Shown here piece by piece: positions 22,658 through 30,810 of a DNA stretch of 34,054 nucleotides (its first letter is position 1; the number at the start of each line of letters is the position of its first letter). Origin of the DNA: Actinomycetes bacterium. GTDB taxonomy: Bacteria > Actinomycetota > Actinomycetes > Mycobacteriales > Mycobacteriaceae. Below the pieces are notes generated by a model. The model saw only the letters and a list, made by a program, of their open reading frames with translations, had not been told where the DNA came from and searched no databases. The DNA is taken from assembly GCA_023415515.1 (NCBI GenBank), contig JAEZKH010000477.1:1-34054 (forward strand). Direction: 5' to 3'. Position numbers and translations under genes: made by a program.

Positions 22658-24112
22658 GTGGAGTTGACCCGTGATCGTGCGGGCCAGCAGTGGGGGGCAC
22701 GTCAGCGCGAGAAGCTCAGCCGTCTCGTCCGCGCGACCGACCCGCCGACCGGCAGTCTGCGAAAGCTCTCCGACGCCGACGTCCCTGAGCCCGACGCGGC
22801 CTACTACGAACGCGTCGGCGAGATCCTCGACCTGGCGGGCAATATCGGCGCCATCCTGATGGCGTCGGGAACCCCCGCCACCGCGACCATCGACCAGGTG
22901 ACCGCCATCTGCACCGCGTACGGCATCCAGCGGTGCGAGGTCGACGTCATCAACACGACGATCCATATCGCCGCCTACCGAGGACCGACCTCGGCGCCCG
23001 CGAGCACCTTGCACATCGTGCAGGCGCGGTCCATGGACTTCAGCAGGTTGGCGGCCGTCGACCGGTTGATCAACCGCATCCGCGCCGGCGACATCGGTCC
23101 GGCGCAGGCCTCCCGGGAACTCGACAGGATCGTCGTCGCGCCGCATCCGTACAAGCGCTGGGTCGCCACGCTCGCTTGGGGAGCGTTGGCCTTTGCCACC
23201 GCGGGCACCCTCGGCGGCAACTGGCTGGTGTGTCTGGTCAGTGCGTTCAGCGCGATGTCGATCGACCGGGTCAACCGCGTGCTGAACAGGCACGGGCTTC
23301 CGTTCTTCTTCCAATACGCAGTCGGCGGCGCGATCGCCACCGCGCCACCGATCCTGCTCTACGCGCTGAGCCCCAAGCTGGGCTTCCAGTTCGTCCCGAC
23401 GATCGCCATCGCCTCGGGTCTGGTCGTTCTTCTCGCCGGACTGTCGCTGGTCGGTTCGGTGGGCGACGTGATCTCGGGTGCGCCCGTCACCGCGGCGGGC
23501 CGGTTCTTCGAGCTGGTCATGTTGACCGGAGCGACGATCGCGGGCGTGGCTCTCGTGCTGCACCTCGCCAGCCGGTTCGGCGCGCCCTACGTCGGGATCA
23601 GCGCCCTGCCGCCACCCGCCCTCTCCGAGATTGCCGCCCGGGTGGCCTTCGGTGCGGCCACCGCGGCCGCGTTCGCGCTCGCCTGCTATGCCGAGCGCTC
23701 GGCGGCCATGGCCGCGGCGTTCGGAGGTGCGGCGGGCACCGTTGTGTTCCTGCTCGCGCAGAGCGCGGGCTTCGGCGCTGTCGTCGCCTCGTTCGTCGCA
23801 GCCGTCCCGATCGGCCTCGTCGGCCGCCTGATGGAGCGCCGCAACCTGGCGCCGCCGCTTGTCGTGTCGATCACGGGCATCGTGCCGCTGCTTCCCGGCC
23901 TGTCGTTGCTGCACGGCATCTACGCCATCCTCAACGACCAGCACGCGGTCGGCTTCGCCGCCGTGCTCAGCGCATTCGGCATCGGCACCGCGCTCGCGGC
24001 GGGCGTCACGCTAGGGGAGTGGGGTTCGTGGAAGGTGCGCAGACGTCGCGGCGCATTCCGTCGCCGTGTCTCGCGGACGCGGCCGGCCCAGCGCAGCCTC
24101 GTCGGTCGCTAG
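22658..24112 (+). CDS. Threonine/serine exporter (ThrE) family membrane protein
   Basis: A 484-residue membrane protein with the two-part ThrE layout. The soluble-to-membrane N-terminal domain (about 40-300) starts YYERVGEILDLAGNIGAILMASGTPATATID and carries CEVDVINTTIHIA. The C-terminal domain (about 315-460) has IVPLLPGLSLLHGIYAI. About ten hydrophobic segments are visible. ThrE of Corynebacterium glutamicum exports threonine and serine by proton antiport; the substrate here is inferred. The GTG start at 22658 follows AAAGGGGAG. A TACAAT (22514-22519) may be the -10 of its promoter. It converges on whiB3 with 14 bases between the genes. Confidence 0.92.
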   Translation: MELTRDRAGQQWGARQREKLSRLVRATDPPTGSLRKLSDADVPEPDAAYYERVGEILDLAGNIGAILMASGTPATATIDQVTAICTAYGIQRCEVDVINTTIHIAAYRGPTSAPASTLHIVQARSMDFSRLAAVDRLINRIRAGDIGPAQASRELDRIVVAPHPYKRWVATLAWGALAFATAGTLGGNWLVCLVSAFSAMSIDRVNRVLNRHGLPFFFQYAVGGAIATAPPILLYALSPKLGFQFVPTIAIASGLVVLLAGLSLVGSVGDVISGAPVTAAGRFFELVMLTGATIAGVALVLHLASRFGAPYVGISALPPPALSEIAARVAFGAATAAAFALACYAERSAAMAAAFGGAAGTVVFLLAQSAGFGAVVASFVAAVPIGLVGRLMERRNLAPPLVVSITGIVPLLPGLSLLHGIYAILNDQHAVGFAAVLSAFGIGTALAAGVTLGEWGSWKVRRRRGAFRRRVSRTRPAQRSLVGR

Positions 24113-24126
24113 CAGACAGAAACGGT

Positions 24127-24417
24127 TCACGAAGCGCGGCGGATGCCCCGCTTGAGGAGCAACTCGCGCTCGGACTCCGAGAGGCCGCCCCATATTCCGT
24201 ACGGCTCGCCGACGGCGAGCGCGTGCGAACGGCACTGAGTGATCACCGGACAGCGCCGACACATCTCCTTGGCCCGCATCTCACGTTGTGCGCGGGCCCG
24301 GCCGCGCTCGCCGTCTGGGTGGAAGAACACCGACGAGTCGACGCCTCGGCAAAGGCCGTGCATCTGCCAATCCCAGATATCGGCGTTTGGTCCCGGAAGC
24401 TGCTGCGGCTGTGGCAT
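24127..24417 (-). CDS. whiB3: WhiB3 iron-sulfur redox regulator
   Basis: A 96-residue WhiB protein that carries a [4Fe-4S] cluster, senses NO, oxygen and redox state, and in M. tuberculosis controls lipid synthesis and virulence. The four cluster Cys are C23, C53, C56 and C62 (C-N29-CxxC-N5-C). The GIWGG turn and basic tail LLLKRGIRR mediate contact with sigma factor and DNA. The start MPQPQQLPGPNADIWDWQ matches remembered WhiB3 proteins. GAGAGGGG lies seven bases before the ATG (reverse strand). It is transcribed opposite to the groEL1 and sigD groups. Confidence 0.96.
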   Translation of the reverse strand: MPQPQQLPGPNADIWDWQMHGLCRGVDSSVFFHPDGERGRARAQREMRAKEMCRRCPVITQCRSHALAVGEPYGIWGGLSESERELLLKRGIRRAS

Positions 24418-24827
24418 ATGGAAAACCCCTCTCTACGCACCGATTTCGTCGAACGCACAGGTGCGTGAGTCGTGGAACCGAACCGAGCACAGTCGCCGGT
24501 GACTACTCGTGAACACAAGGTATGGGCGGGTAGCAAAAACAGTCAATAGGCAGAACATGTGCTCAACCACATAAGCGCAGGCCGAGAATTTACATCACGT
24601 TCATCGGTTCGACCCGCGGTCATCGGCTTGAGTGATAGCCGATGGCCCTTAAAGACACGATGACTCACGTTTTTCCAGTTCGCTCGGCAACGCTTCGGCC
24701 CCGATTTTCCCGTCGATCGGCCGCCGGTTGACATTGCTGTAACACGGCGCGCACAGATTGTTAACCAAACAGTTTCTGGTTCAAGGATTTACCCGTGTCC
24801 GCCGGTACCGGGTAGCGTCGGCGGCTG
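24418..24827. promoter_or_regulatory. 410-base intergenic region upstream of whiB3 and the TPR-like gene
   Basis: No gene is seen here. On the reverse strand TTGACT (24546-24541) and TACCTT (24522-24517), 18 bases apart, make a good promoter for whiB3 with a leader of about 90 bases. A perfect inverted repeat ATGTG-N6-CACAT (24557-24572) lies just upstream of the -35, at about -54. For the forward gene, TAGCGT at 24812-24817 is a possible -10. A near-palindrome around AACCA...TGGTT (24763-24781) is unexplained. Confidence 0.5.
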
Positions 24828-25598
24828 ATGATCGCCAACGCCGCCTTCGGCGACGCCCCGCAACGATGGCCGCTGCCGCAGCCGCGCTCGGTCGAGGAGT
24901 TGTGGCTGCGCGCTGTCGCCGCCGGGGGACAGGGCCGGTACGCCAGCGCCGACGCCGACCTCGCCCGCGTACGTCAGAGCCGGCGCGTCGGGCGGCTGGC
25001 ATCGTTGGCGCGCAGCGCCCAAGCATCCTTCCTGCGTCAGCAGGGCTGGCATGACAAAGCCCGCGGCTGGGACGGTAGGGCGCTCGCCGTGGCCGACGGG
25101 CACCCCGAGGCCGAGGGGGACGCCCTGATCGGTCTAGCCGCCGATGCGCTCGGTGTCGGGCGGTTCGCCGCCTCGGCCGCTGCACTCCGACGTGCCGCGG
25201 GTTTGCTCGACGACGGGCCGCCGCGACTGTCCGTCCGGTTCGCCTGGGTGTCGGCGGAGTTGGCCATGGCCACCGGCGACGGAGCCGCCGCGGTCGGCCA
25301 TGCCGAGCGTGGCCGCGACCTCGCGGCCGGCCTCGGCTCGACCCGCCATGCCGTGAAGTCCGACGTCGTGCTTGCCGCCGCGCTGTGCAGTCACGGCAGG
25401 CGGGATCGGTCCCGGGAGGTGGCCGACGCCACGCTGGCAATCGCCACGGAGCTCGGGTTGGTACCGCTGAGCTGGGCGTTGGCGTGCCTTCTCGGTGACA
25501 TCGGCAGCGGGAACCACTCTGCTGCTGCGGTCGTTGGAATTCGCGACGAGTCCGCTGATACGGTGCGGCGCCGTGGCGGCGTGTTGTTTGATCGCTGA
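24828..25598 (+). CDS. Conserved TPR-like protein upstream of sigD
   Basis: A 256-residue soluble protein built of paired helices with Ala-rich, TPR-like spacing. Examples are ELWLRAVAAGGQGRYASADADL, ARSAQASFLRQQGWHDKARGWD and ALIGLAADALGVGRFAASAAAL. It corresponds in position and start (AFGDAPQRWPLP) to M. tuberculosis Rv3415c. No enzymatic motif is visible. It lies 89 bases before the sigD start on the same strand. It may share regulation or act in the SigD response, but nothing in the sequence proves this. Confidence 0.8.
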   Translation: MIANAAFGDAPQRWPLPQPRSVEELWLRAVAAGGQGRYASADADLARVRQSRRVGRLASLARSAQASFLRQQGWHDKARGWDGRALAVADGHPEAEGDALIGLAADALGVGRFAASAAALRRAAGLLDDGPPRLSVRFAWVSAELAMATGDGAAAVGHAERGRDLAAGLGSTRHAVKSDVVLAAALCSHGRRDRSREVADATLAIATELGLVPLSWALACLLGDIGSGNHSAAAVVGIRDESADTVRRRGGVLFDR

Positions 25599-25663
25599 GC
25601 CAGGCCGCGCCGGCCCGAGAGTTAGTGTTTAGCCCGGTTACTCAATCGCCACCTGTCCCATCA

Positions 25664-25689
25664 GTAACGCTGGAGAGAGCTTCACCGAT
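25664..25689 (+). promoter_or_regulatory. Possible SigD-type promoter overlapping the sigD start
   Basis: GTAACG (25664-25669) and CGAT (25686-25689), 16 bases apart, resemble a -35/-10 pair reported for SigD promoters (recalled). The CGAT overlaps the ATG at 25688. The same GTAACGCTGGAG string occurs, as far as I recall, before M. tuberculosis sigD. GGAGAG within it may instead be the ribosome site. Confidence 0.3.
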
Positions 25690-26266
25690 GACTATTTCGG
25701 GAGAACGTCTCGATGCTGTCGTTGCTGAAGCCGTGGCGGGCAACCGGGACGCGCTCCGGGAGGTGCTGGAGACCATCCGCCCGATCGTTGTCCGTTACTG
25801 CAGAGCCAGAGTCGGGACGGCCGAGCGGAGCGGTCTCTCAGCTGACGACGTTGCTCAGGAGGTGTGCTTGGCCGCCATCACGGCGCTGCCGCGCTACAAG
25901 GATCAGGGACGACCGTTCCTGGCCTTTGTGTATGGCATCGCCGCTCACAAGGTTGCCGACGCGCACCGCGCGGCCGCCAGGAATCGCTCTGACCCGACCG
26001 ACGTCGTGCCGGAGCGCTTTTCCGTGGAGGCCGGACCTGAGCAGATGGCCCTCGACGGTGAGGCCGCCGAGCGGATGAACAGATTGCTGGCTGTCCTGCC
26101 GGAGAAGCAGCGCGAGATCCTCATCCTGCGCGTGGTGGTCGGCATGAGCGCCGAGGAGACCGCCGAAGCGGTCGGCAGCACCGCCGGCGCGGTGCGGGTG
26201 GCGCAACACCGGGCGCTGGCGCGGCTGAAGTCCGAGATCATGGCGACAGGGCACGACCATGCCTGA
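25688..26266 (+). CDS. sigD: ECF sigma factor SigD
   Basis: Alternative sigma factor of 192 residues that directs RNA polymerase to stationary-phase and starvation genes; in M. tuberculosis it is linked to the stringent response. Region 2: EVLETIRPIVVRYCRARVG, then LSADDVAQEVCLAAITALPRY and FLAFVYGIAAHKVADAHR. Region 4: LPEKQREILILRVVVGMSAEETAEAVGSTAGAVRVAQHRALARLK. The frame is open from 25625, but the added residues are unlike a sigma domain and the ATG at 25688 follows GGAGAG. The stop overlaps rsdA by 8 bases, the usual coupling of sigma and anti-sigma. Confidence 0.95.
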   Translation: MTISGERLDAVVAEAVAGNRDALREVLETIRPIVVRYCRARVGTAERSGLSADDVAQEVCLAAITALPRYKDQGRPFLAFVYGIAAHKVADAHRAAARNRSDPTDVVPERFSVEAGPEQMALDGEAAERMNRLLAVLPEKQREILILRVVVGMSAEETAEAVGSTAGAVRVAQHRALARLKSEIMATGHDHA

Positions 26267-27479
26267 TTTCGGACGCTGGGGCGGCAACGGCGGCGACCCG
26301 TCGCTGAACGCCATCGCGCGCACTGACCAATACCTCGACGCACTCGCCTCCGAGGGTCCGGTGTACGCCGGCGACCCCGCCGACGCCGAGTTGGCCAACT
26401 TGTTGGCGGGTTGGCGCGACGAGGTGCGCAGGCCGCCCGCGCGGGTGGCTGCGCAGCGCGACGCGGAGATCGTGCTGCAGCGCGCGCTGACAGCGCAGCG
26501 CCGCAACCGGATGTCGGTCGCGGTGATGGGCTCCGTCGCCGCGGCGATGCTGTGCCTCGGCGGCTTCGGCGCCGTCGTTTACAGCGCCGCCCCCGGCGAT
26601 GCGCTCTACGGCCTGCGTGTCACCCTCTTCGGTGAACAGCAGGTCACTCGGGACGACAAGGTCGCGCTGGCCGCGCAGACAGAGATGCAAGAAGTTCAGC
26701 AGCTCATCGACCAGGGCAACTGGGAAGCCGCCCAAGACAAGCTTCAGACCGTCACGTCGACCGTGCAGACCGTCGAGGACCCCCAGCGTCAGCAGGAGCT
26801 GCAGCAGCAGTTGAACAATTTGGCCGTCAAGGTCGAGACCCGCGATCCTGCGGCGACGGCCCCGCAGTCGGCGCCGCTGGAGCCGCTTGCGCCCGTAACG
26901 CCGCCGGATATTCAGCTGCCCGTCCAGCTGCCGACGAATATCCCACTACCACCGAATGTTTCGGTACCTCCCGTCATCTCGCTGCCCGAGGTGCCGCCGT
27001 TGCCGGTCCCGATTCCCGGACCCGGTGTGCCGCCGGTCATCACGGTGCCGCCGGTCATCACGGTGCCGCCGGTGATCTCGCTGCCGGTGCCCAAGCCGAG
27101 AGCCGGTGACTTGCCGAACCCGGGCTCCGGTGACCAGAAGCCGGGCTCCGGTGGCCCGAAGCCGGGCTCCGACACGCCGAAGCCGCAGGACCCCGCGTCC
27201 GAACCGGACGCGCCGATCGAACCGCAGCAACCGATCGAACCGCCGAACCCGGTCGAACCGCAAAAACCCGTCGAGCAGCCCAAGCCGGTCGAGCAGCCCA
27301 AGCCGCTGATCCCCGACATCATGCCTGCGCCGAAGCCCGCACCTGCACAGGAAGCTCCGCCCGCGCCGAAGGCACCAGCGCTTGCGCCCGCGCCAGACGT
27401 GCCGAAGAACGACACGCCGACGACGATCTGGCCACTACCGGGGGAGAAGCCGGGCCGCGGACACGGCAACGGGAACTGA
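26259..27479 (+). CDS. rsdA: Anti-sigma-D factor RsdA
   Basis: Membrane-bound inhibitor of SigD, 406 residues. The N-terminal cytoplasmic part (1-85) has NAIARTDQYLDALA, which in M. tuberculosis RsdA forms the SigD-binding segment. One transmembrane helix is at about 88-111 (SVAVMGSVAAAMLCLGGFGAVVYSA). A coiled-coil-like helix follows (about 140-190). The outer part (about 200-400) is a long Pro/Lys/Glu repeat domain that may cross the cell wall. Release probably needs membrane proteolysis (known for the M. tuberculosis protein). Translated with sigD. Confidence 0.92.
   Translation: MPDFGRWGGNGGDPSLNAIARTDQYLDALASEGPVYAGDPADAELANLLAGWRDEVRRPPARVAAQRDAEIVLQRALTAQRRNRMSVAVMGSVAAAMLCLGGFGAVVYSAAPGDALYGLRVTLFGEQQVTRDDKVALAAQTEMQEVQQLIDQGNWEAAQDKLQTVTSTVQTVEDPQRQQELQQQLNNLAVKVETRDPAATAPQSAPLEPLAPVTPPDIQLPVQLPTNIPLPPNVSVPPVISLPEVPPLPVPIPGPGVPPVITVPPVITVPPVISLPVPKPRAGDLPNPGSGDQKPGSGGPKPGSDTPKPQDPASEPDAPIEPQQPIEPPNPVEPQKPVEQPKPVEQPKPLIPDIMPAPKPAPAQEAPPAPKAPALAPAPDVPKNDTPTTIWPLPGEKPGRGHGNGN
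27028..27081 (+). repeat. 18-bp tandem repeat in rsdA (VPPVIT units)
   Basis: The 18-bp unit GTGCCGCCGGTCATCACG occurs twice in a row (27028-27045, 27046-27063), followed by a diverged third copy to 27081. It encodes VPPVIT-VPPVIT-VPPVIS in the proline-rich outer region. Confidence 0.9.
27270..27305 (+). repeat. 18-bp tandem repeat in rsdA (VEQPKP units)
   Basis: GTCGAGCAGCCCAAGCCG is repeated exactly twice (27270-27287, 27288-27305), giving VEQPKP-VEQPKP. Related degenerate PV/PI-EPQ units precede it. The outer domain seems to have grown by codon-phase repeat expansion. Confidence 0.9.
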
Positions 27480-27503
27480 TGGAGACGACGGAAAAATCAG
27501 CCG

Positions 27504-27908
27504 TCAGCGATAGCCGTCGGATTCCGAGGTCGCCTCGTTGAGCGAGGCATCGGCGTAGCCGCGGCAATAATCCCAGGTCACATACGCGTCAGGCTCGGGA
27601 TCGTAGGCCGGCTCGTGCGGACGTACGGTGCCGTCGACGAGAAGCTGCAACAGGTTGGCCCGCAGCATGTCCCAGTCGTGGTAGTGATCCTGCTGGCATT
27701 CGTCGCAGCACACCACGAGGCCGCGGATTCCCTTGTGCGCCAACAGCGCTTCATAGACCGCGAGGTCAGCCAGGTCGGCCTCGACAGCTGTGCGTTCCTG
27801 CGCGTCGAGCGGCTGACCGGGTTCCAGGGCGTCGAGCGCGCCCGACGGATCGCACGGGTCATCGGCGAACGGGTCCGGCGGCAAACCAGGCGGCAGGTGG
27901 TCTCGCAC
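27504..27908 (-). CDS. DUF5319 family protein
   Basis: A 134-residue acidic protein conserved in mycobacteria at this place (M. tuberculosis Rv3412 by position). The N-terminus is Pro/Asp-rich (LPPGLPPDPFADDPCDPSGALDAL). The core is AVEADLADLAVYEALLAHKGIRGLVVCCDECQQDHYHDWDMLRANLL. The CCDEC and HYHDW cluster could bind zinc; this is a guess from residue spacing. WDYCRGYAD is near the end. Function unknown. It converges on rsdA with 24 bases between the stops. Confidence 0.85.
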   Translation of the reverse strand: MRDHLPPGLPPDPFADDPCDPSGALDALEPGQPLDAQERTAVEADLADLAVYEALLAHKGIRGLVVCCDECQQDHYHDWDMLRANLLQLLVDGTVRPHEPAYDPEPDAYVTWDYCRGYADASLNEATSESDGYR

Positions 27909-28056
27909 GGCTCCACCCTACGCAGCGGGGCTGCTATCGCGCCAGCGGTTGCGCAGTTGGCGCGGGTGGCCCTCGGCCCCGTGTGGGGACCGGTTGTGGA
28001 ATGCGGATGCCGATAAGATGGTCATCTAGCTGCCCGCCGATGGAGGCTCGAAACCC

Positions 28057-29598
28057 ATGTCGATCGCTGAAAGCGACATTCCCATCGCCGTACCGGTGCC
28101 GACCGGCGGCGATGACCCCACCAAGATCGCCATGCTGGGGCTCACCTTCGACGACGTGCTGCTGCTTCCCGCCGCATCCGACGTGGTTCCGGCCACAGCC
28201 GATACGTCCAGCCAGCTCACCCGCCGGATCCGGTTGAAGGTGCCGTTGGTCAGCTCGGCGATGGACACCGTCACGGAGTCGCGGATGGCGATCGCGATGG
28301 CCCGGGCCGGCGGTATGGGCGTGCTGCACCGCAACCTCCCCGTCACCGAGCAGGCAGGACAGGTCGAGACGGTCAAACGGTCGGAAGCCGGCATGGTCAC
28401 CGATCCGGTGACGTGCTCGCCGGACAACACGCTGGCCGAGGTCGACGCGATGTGCGCACGGTTCCGGATATCGGGACTGCCGGTGGTCGACGACACCGGC
28501 GCCCTGGTCGGGATCATCACCAACCGTGACATGCGCTTCGAAGTCGACATGAACAAGCCCGTGTCGGAGGTGATGACGAAAGCGCCGCTGATCACCGCGC
28601 GCGAGGGGGTCACCGCGGATGCGGCCCTTGGCCTGCTGCGTCGCAACAAGATCGAGAAGCTTCCGATCGTGGACGGACACGGCAGGCTGACCGGCCTGAT
28701 AACCGTCAAGGACTTCGTCAAAACCGAACAGCATCCGTTCGCGACCAAGGACAGCGACGGCAGGCTGCTGGTCGGCGCTGCGGTCGGAATCGGACCCGAC
28801 TCGTGGACGCGGGCCATGACGCTGGCCGACGCAGGCGCCGATGTGCTCATCGTCGACACCGCGCACGCCCACAACCGGTTGGTCCTCGACATGGTCAGCA
28901 AGCTCAAGCGCGAGGTCGGACAGCGCGTCGACGTGATCGGCGGGAACGTGGCGACACGGGCCGCCGCGGCAGCGCTGGTCGAGGCGGGTGCCGACGCTGT
29001 CAAGGTCGGGGTCGGGCCGGGGTCCATCTGCACCACCCGCGTCGTCGCCGGGGTGGGTGCGCCGCAGATCACCGCGATCCTGGAGGCGGTGGCCGCCTGT
29101 GCCCCCTCAGGCATTCCGGTGATCGCCGATGGCGGCCTGCAGTACTCGGGCGACATCGCAAAGGCGCTGGCCGCCGGTGCGTCGACGGCGATGCTCGGGT
29201 CGTTGCTCGCAGGCACCGCGGAAGCGCCCGGCGAATTGATATTCGTCAACGGCAAGCAGTTCAAGAGCTACCGCGGGATGGGCTCGCTCGGAGCCATGCA
29301 GAGCCGCGGCGGAGCGAAGTCCTACTCGAAAGACCGCTATTTCGCCGACGATGCGCTCAGCGAGGACAAGCTGGTGCCCGAAGGCATCGAGGGCCGTGTC
29401 CCGTTCCGTGGTCCGCTGTCCAGCGTGATCCGCCAACTCACCGGCGGCCTGCAGGCAGCGATGGGATATACCGGCGCATCGACGATCGAGCAGTTGCAGC
29501 AGGCGCAGTTCGTGCGGATCACCCCTGCCGGGCTGAAGGAAAGCCACCCGCACGACATCACCATGACCGTCGAAGCGCCCAACTACTACACCCGCTAG
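28057..29598 (+). CDS. guaB2: IMP dehydrogenase
   Basis: Oxidises IMP to XMP with NAD, the committed step of GMP synthesis, in the cytoplasm. It has 513 residues. The catalytic Cys is C325 in GPGSICTTR. Two CBS domains (about 115-230) lie between the barrel halves (MVTDPVTCSPDNTLAEVDAM and EVMTKAPLITAREGVTADAA). GMGSLGAM and SKDRYF mark the active-site flap. This is the essential, drug-targeted isozyme of mycobacteria. The ATG at 28057 has GGAGG upstream. guaB3 follows after 9 bases. Confidence 0.97.
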   Translation: MSIAESDIPIAVPVPTGGDDPTKIAMLGLTFDDVLLLPAASDVVPATADTSSQLTRRIRLKVPLVSSAMDTVTESRMAIAMARAGGMGVLHRNLPVTEQAGQVETVKRSEAGMVTDPVTCSPDNTLAEVDAMCARFRISGLPVVDDTGALVGIITNRDMRFEVDMNKPVSEVMTKAPLITAREGVTADAALGLLRRNKIEKLPIVDGHGRLTGLITVKDFVKTEQHPFATKDSDGRLLVGAAVGIGPDSWTRAMTLADAGADVLIVDTAHAHNRLVLDMVSKLKREVGQRVDVIGGNVATRAAAAALVEAGADAVKVGVGPGSICTTRVVAGVGAPQITAILEAVAACAPSGIPVIADGGLQYSGDIAKALAAGASTAMLGSLLAGTAEAPGELIFVNGKQFKSYRGMGSLGAMQSRGGAKSYSKDRYFADDALSEDKLVPEGIEGRVPFRGPLSSVIRQLTGGLQAAMGYTGASTIEQLQQAQFVRITPAGLKESHPHDITMTVEAPNYYTR

Positions 29599-29607
29599 CG
29601 AGCCCGC

Positions 29608-30744
29608 ATGCGCGACATGGTCGAAATCGGTATGGGCCGAACTGCCCGCCGCACTTATGAACTCGACGACATCAACATCGTCCCGGCCCGACGCACAAGG
29701 TCGTCGAAAGATGTGTCGACGGCCTGGCAACTCGATGCTTATCGCTTCGAGATCCCCGTGGTCACCCATCCGACCGATGCGCTGGTGTCGCCCGAGTTCG
29801 CCATCGAGCTGGGCCGCCTCGGCGGCCTCGGCGTCATCAACGGCGAGGGCTTGATCGGCAGGCACGCGGACGTCGCGGCCAAGGTCGCCCAGGTTGTCGA
29901 GGCCGCGGAGAAGGAGCCGGAACCGGCGGCGGCGATTCGCCTTCTGCAGCAACTACATTCGGCACCGCTTGACCTCGATCTGCTCGGCGCGGCCGTCGCG
30001 CGCATCCGCGAAGCCGGCGTGACCACCGCGGTGCGGGTGAGTCCGCAGAACGCGCAGGCGCTGACCCCGGCGCTGGTGTCGGCGGGCATCGACCTGCTCG
30101 TCATCCAGGGCACCATCGTGTCGGCGGAACGGGTCGCGCAGGACGGTGAGCCGCTGAACCTCAAGACGTTCATCTCCGAACTCGACGTGCCCGTGGTTGC
30201 GGGTGGCGTGCTGGATCACCGCACCGCCCTGCACCTGATGCGGACCGGCGCGGCGGGCGTGATCGTCGGCTACGGCTCCACCAGCGGCGTGACGACCAGC
30301 GACGAGGTGCTCGGCATCAGCGTGCCGATGGCGACCGCGATCGCCGACGCCGCCGCCGCGCGACGGGAGTACCTCGACGAGACCGGCGGCCGCTACGTCC
30401 ACGTGCTGGCCGACGGTGACATCCACACCTCCGGTGACCTGGCGAAGGCCATCGCGTGCGGGGCTGACGCCGTGGTGCTCGGCACGCCGCTGGCACTGGC
30501 CGCAGAGGCGATGGGCGACGGCTGGTTCTGGCCCGCCGCCGCGGCGCACCCGTCGCTTCCCAGAGGCGCGCTGCTGCAGATCGCGCGCGGCGAGCGGCCC
30601 GCGCTCGAGCAGGTCCTCGACGGCCCGTCCGACGATCCGTTCGGCTCGCTGAACCTGGTCGGCGGCCTGCGCCGGTCGATGGCCAAGGCCGGTTACTGCG
30701 ACCTCAAGGAATTCCAGAAGGTCGGCCTGACCGTCGGCTCGTAG
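29608..30744 (+). CDS. guaB3: GuaB3, IMP dehydrogenase-family protein
   Basis: A 378-residue barrel protein of the IMPDH/GMP reductase family without CBS domains. The GPGSxCTTR loop with its catalytic Cys is absent; the corresponding region reads VIQGTIVSAERV. It probably has no ordinary IMPDH activity, and its role in actinobacteria is unsettled. VGYGSTSGVTTSDEVLGISVPMATAIADAAAARR and the C-terminal GGLRRSMAKAGYCDLKEFQKV are strongly conserved. ATG at 29608; M4 at 29617 (MVEIGMGRT) may be the true start, as recalled for M. tuberculosis. Cotranscribed with guaB2. Confidence 0.93.
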   Translation: MRDMVEIGMGRTARRTYELDDINIVPARRTRSSKDVSTAWQLDAYRFEIPVVTHPTDALVSPEFAIELGRLGGLGVINGEGLIGRHADVAAKVAQVVEAAEKEPEPAAAIRLLQQLHSAPLDLDLLGAAVARIREAGVTTAVRVSPQNAQALTPALVSAGIDLLVIQGTIVSAERVAQDGEPLNLKTFISELDVPVVAGGVLDHRTALHLMRTGAAGVIVGYGSTSGVTTSDEVLGISVPMATAIADAAAARREYLDETGGRYVHVLADGDIHTSGDLAKAIACGADAVVLGTPLALAAEAMGDGWFWPAAAAHPSLPRGALLQIARGERPALEQVLDGPSDDPFGSLNLVGGLRRSMAKAGYCDLKEFQKVGLTVGS

Positions 30745-30775
30745 CGTGTCCAGAGGGTGCCGCGACCACCCGGGC

Positions 30776-30804
30776 TTTTGGTTACTGGCCGGTAAGTTCA
30801 TACT
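30776..30804 (+). promoter_or_regulatory. choD promoter with an overlapping palindromic operator
   Basis: TTTTGG (30776-30781) and CATACT (30799-30804), 17 bases apart, place the start point at about 30811, the A of the choD ATG, so the message may be leaderless. TTACTGGCCGGTAA (30782-30795), a palindrome with one mismatched pair, fills the spacer, a typical repressor position. Confidence 0.4.
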
Positions 30805-30810
30805 GGTTCG

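Noticed and set aside
22088..23944. Reverse-strand open frame of 618 codons across the LysR and ThrE genes.
   Set aside because: Antisense shadow: Arg/Gly/Asp-rich, no motif, no ribosome site, and it covers a promoter region and two clear genes.
24557..24572. CRP site upstream of whiB3.
   Set aside because: The half-sites TGTG and CACA are separated by six bases instead of the eight of the standard CRP motif, so I report only an unidentified palindrome.
27028..27305. CRISPR-like or mobile repeats.
   Set aside because: The repeats are short, in codon phase and within the proline-rich domain of rsdA; there are no spacers and no cas genes in the window.
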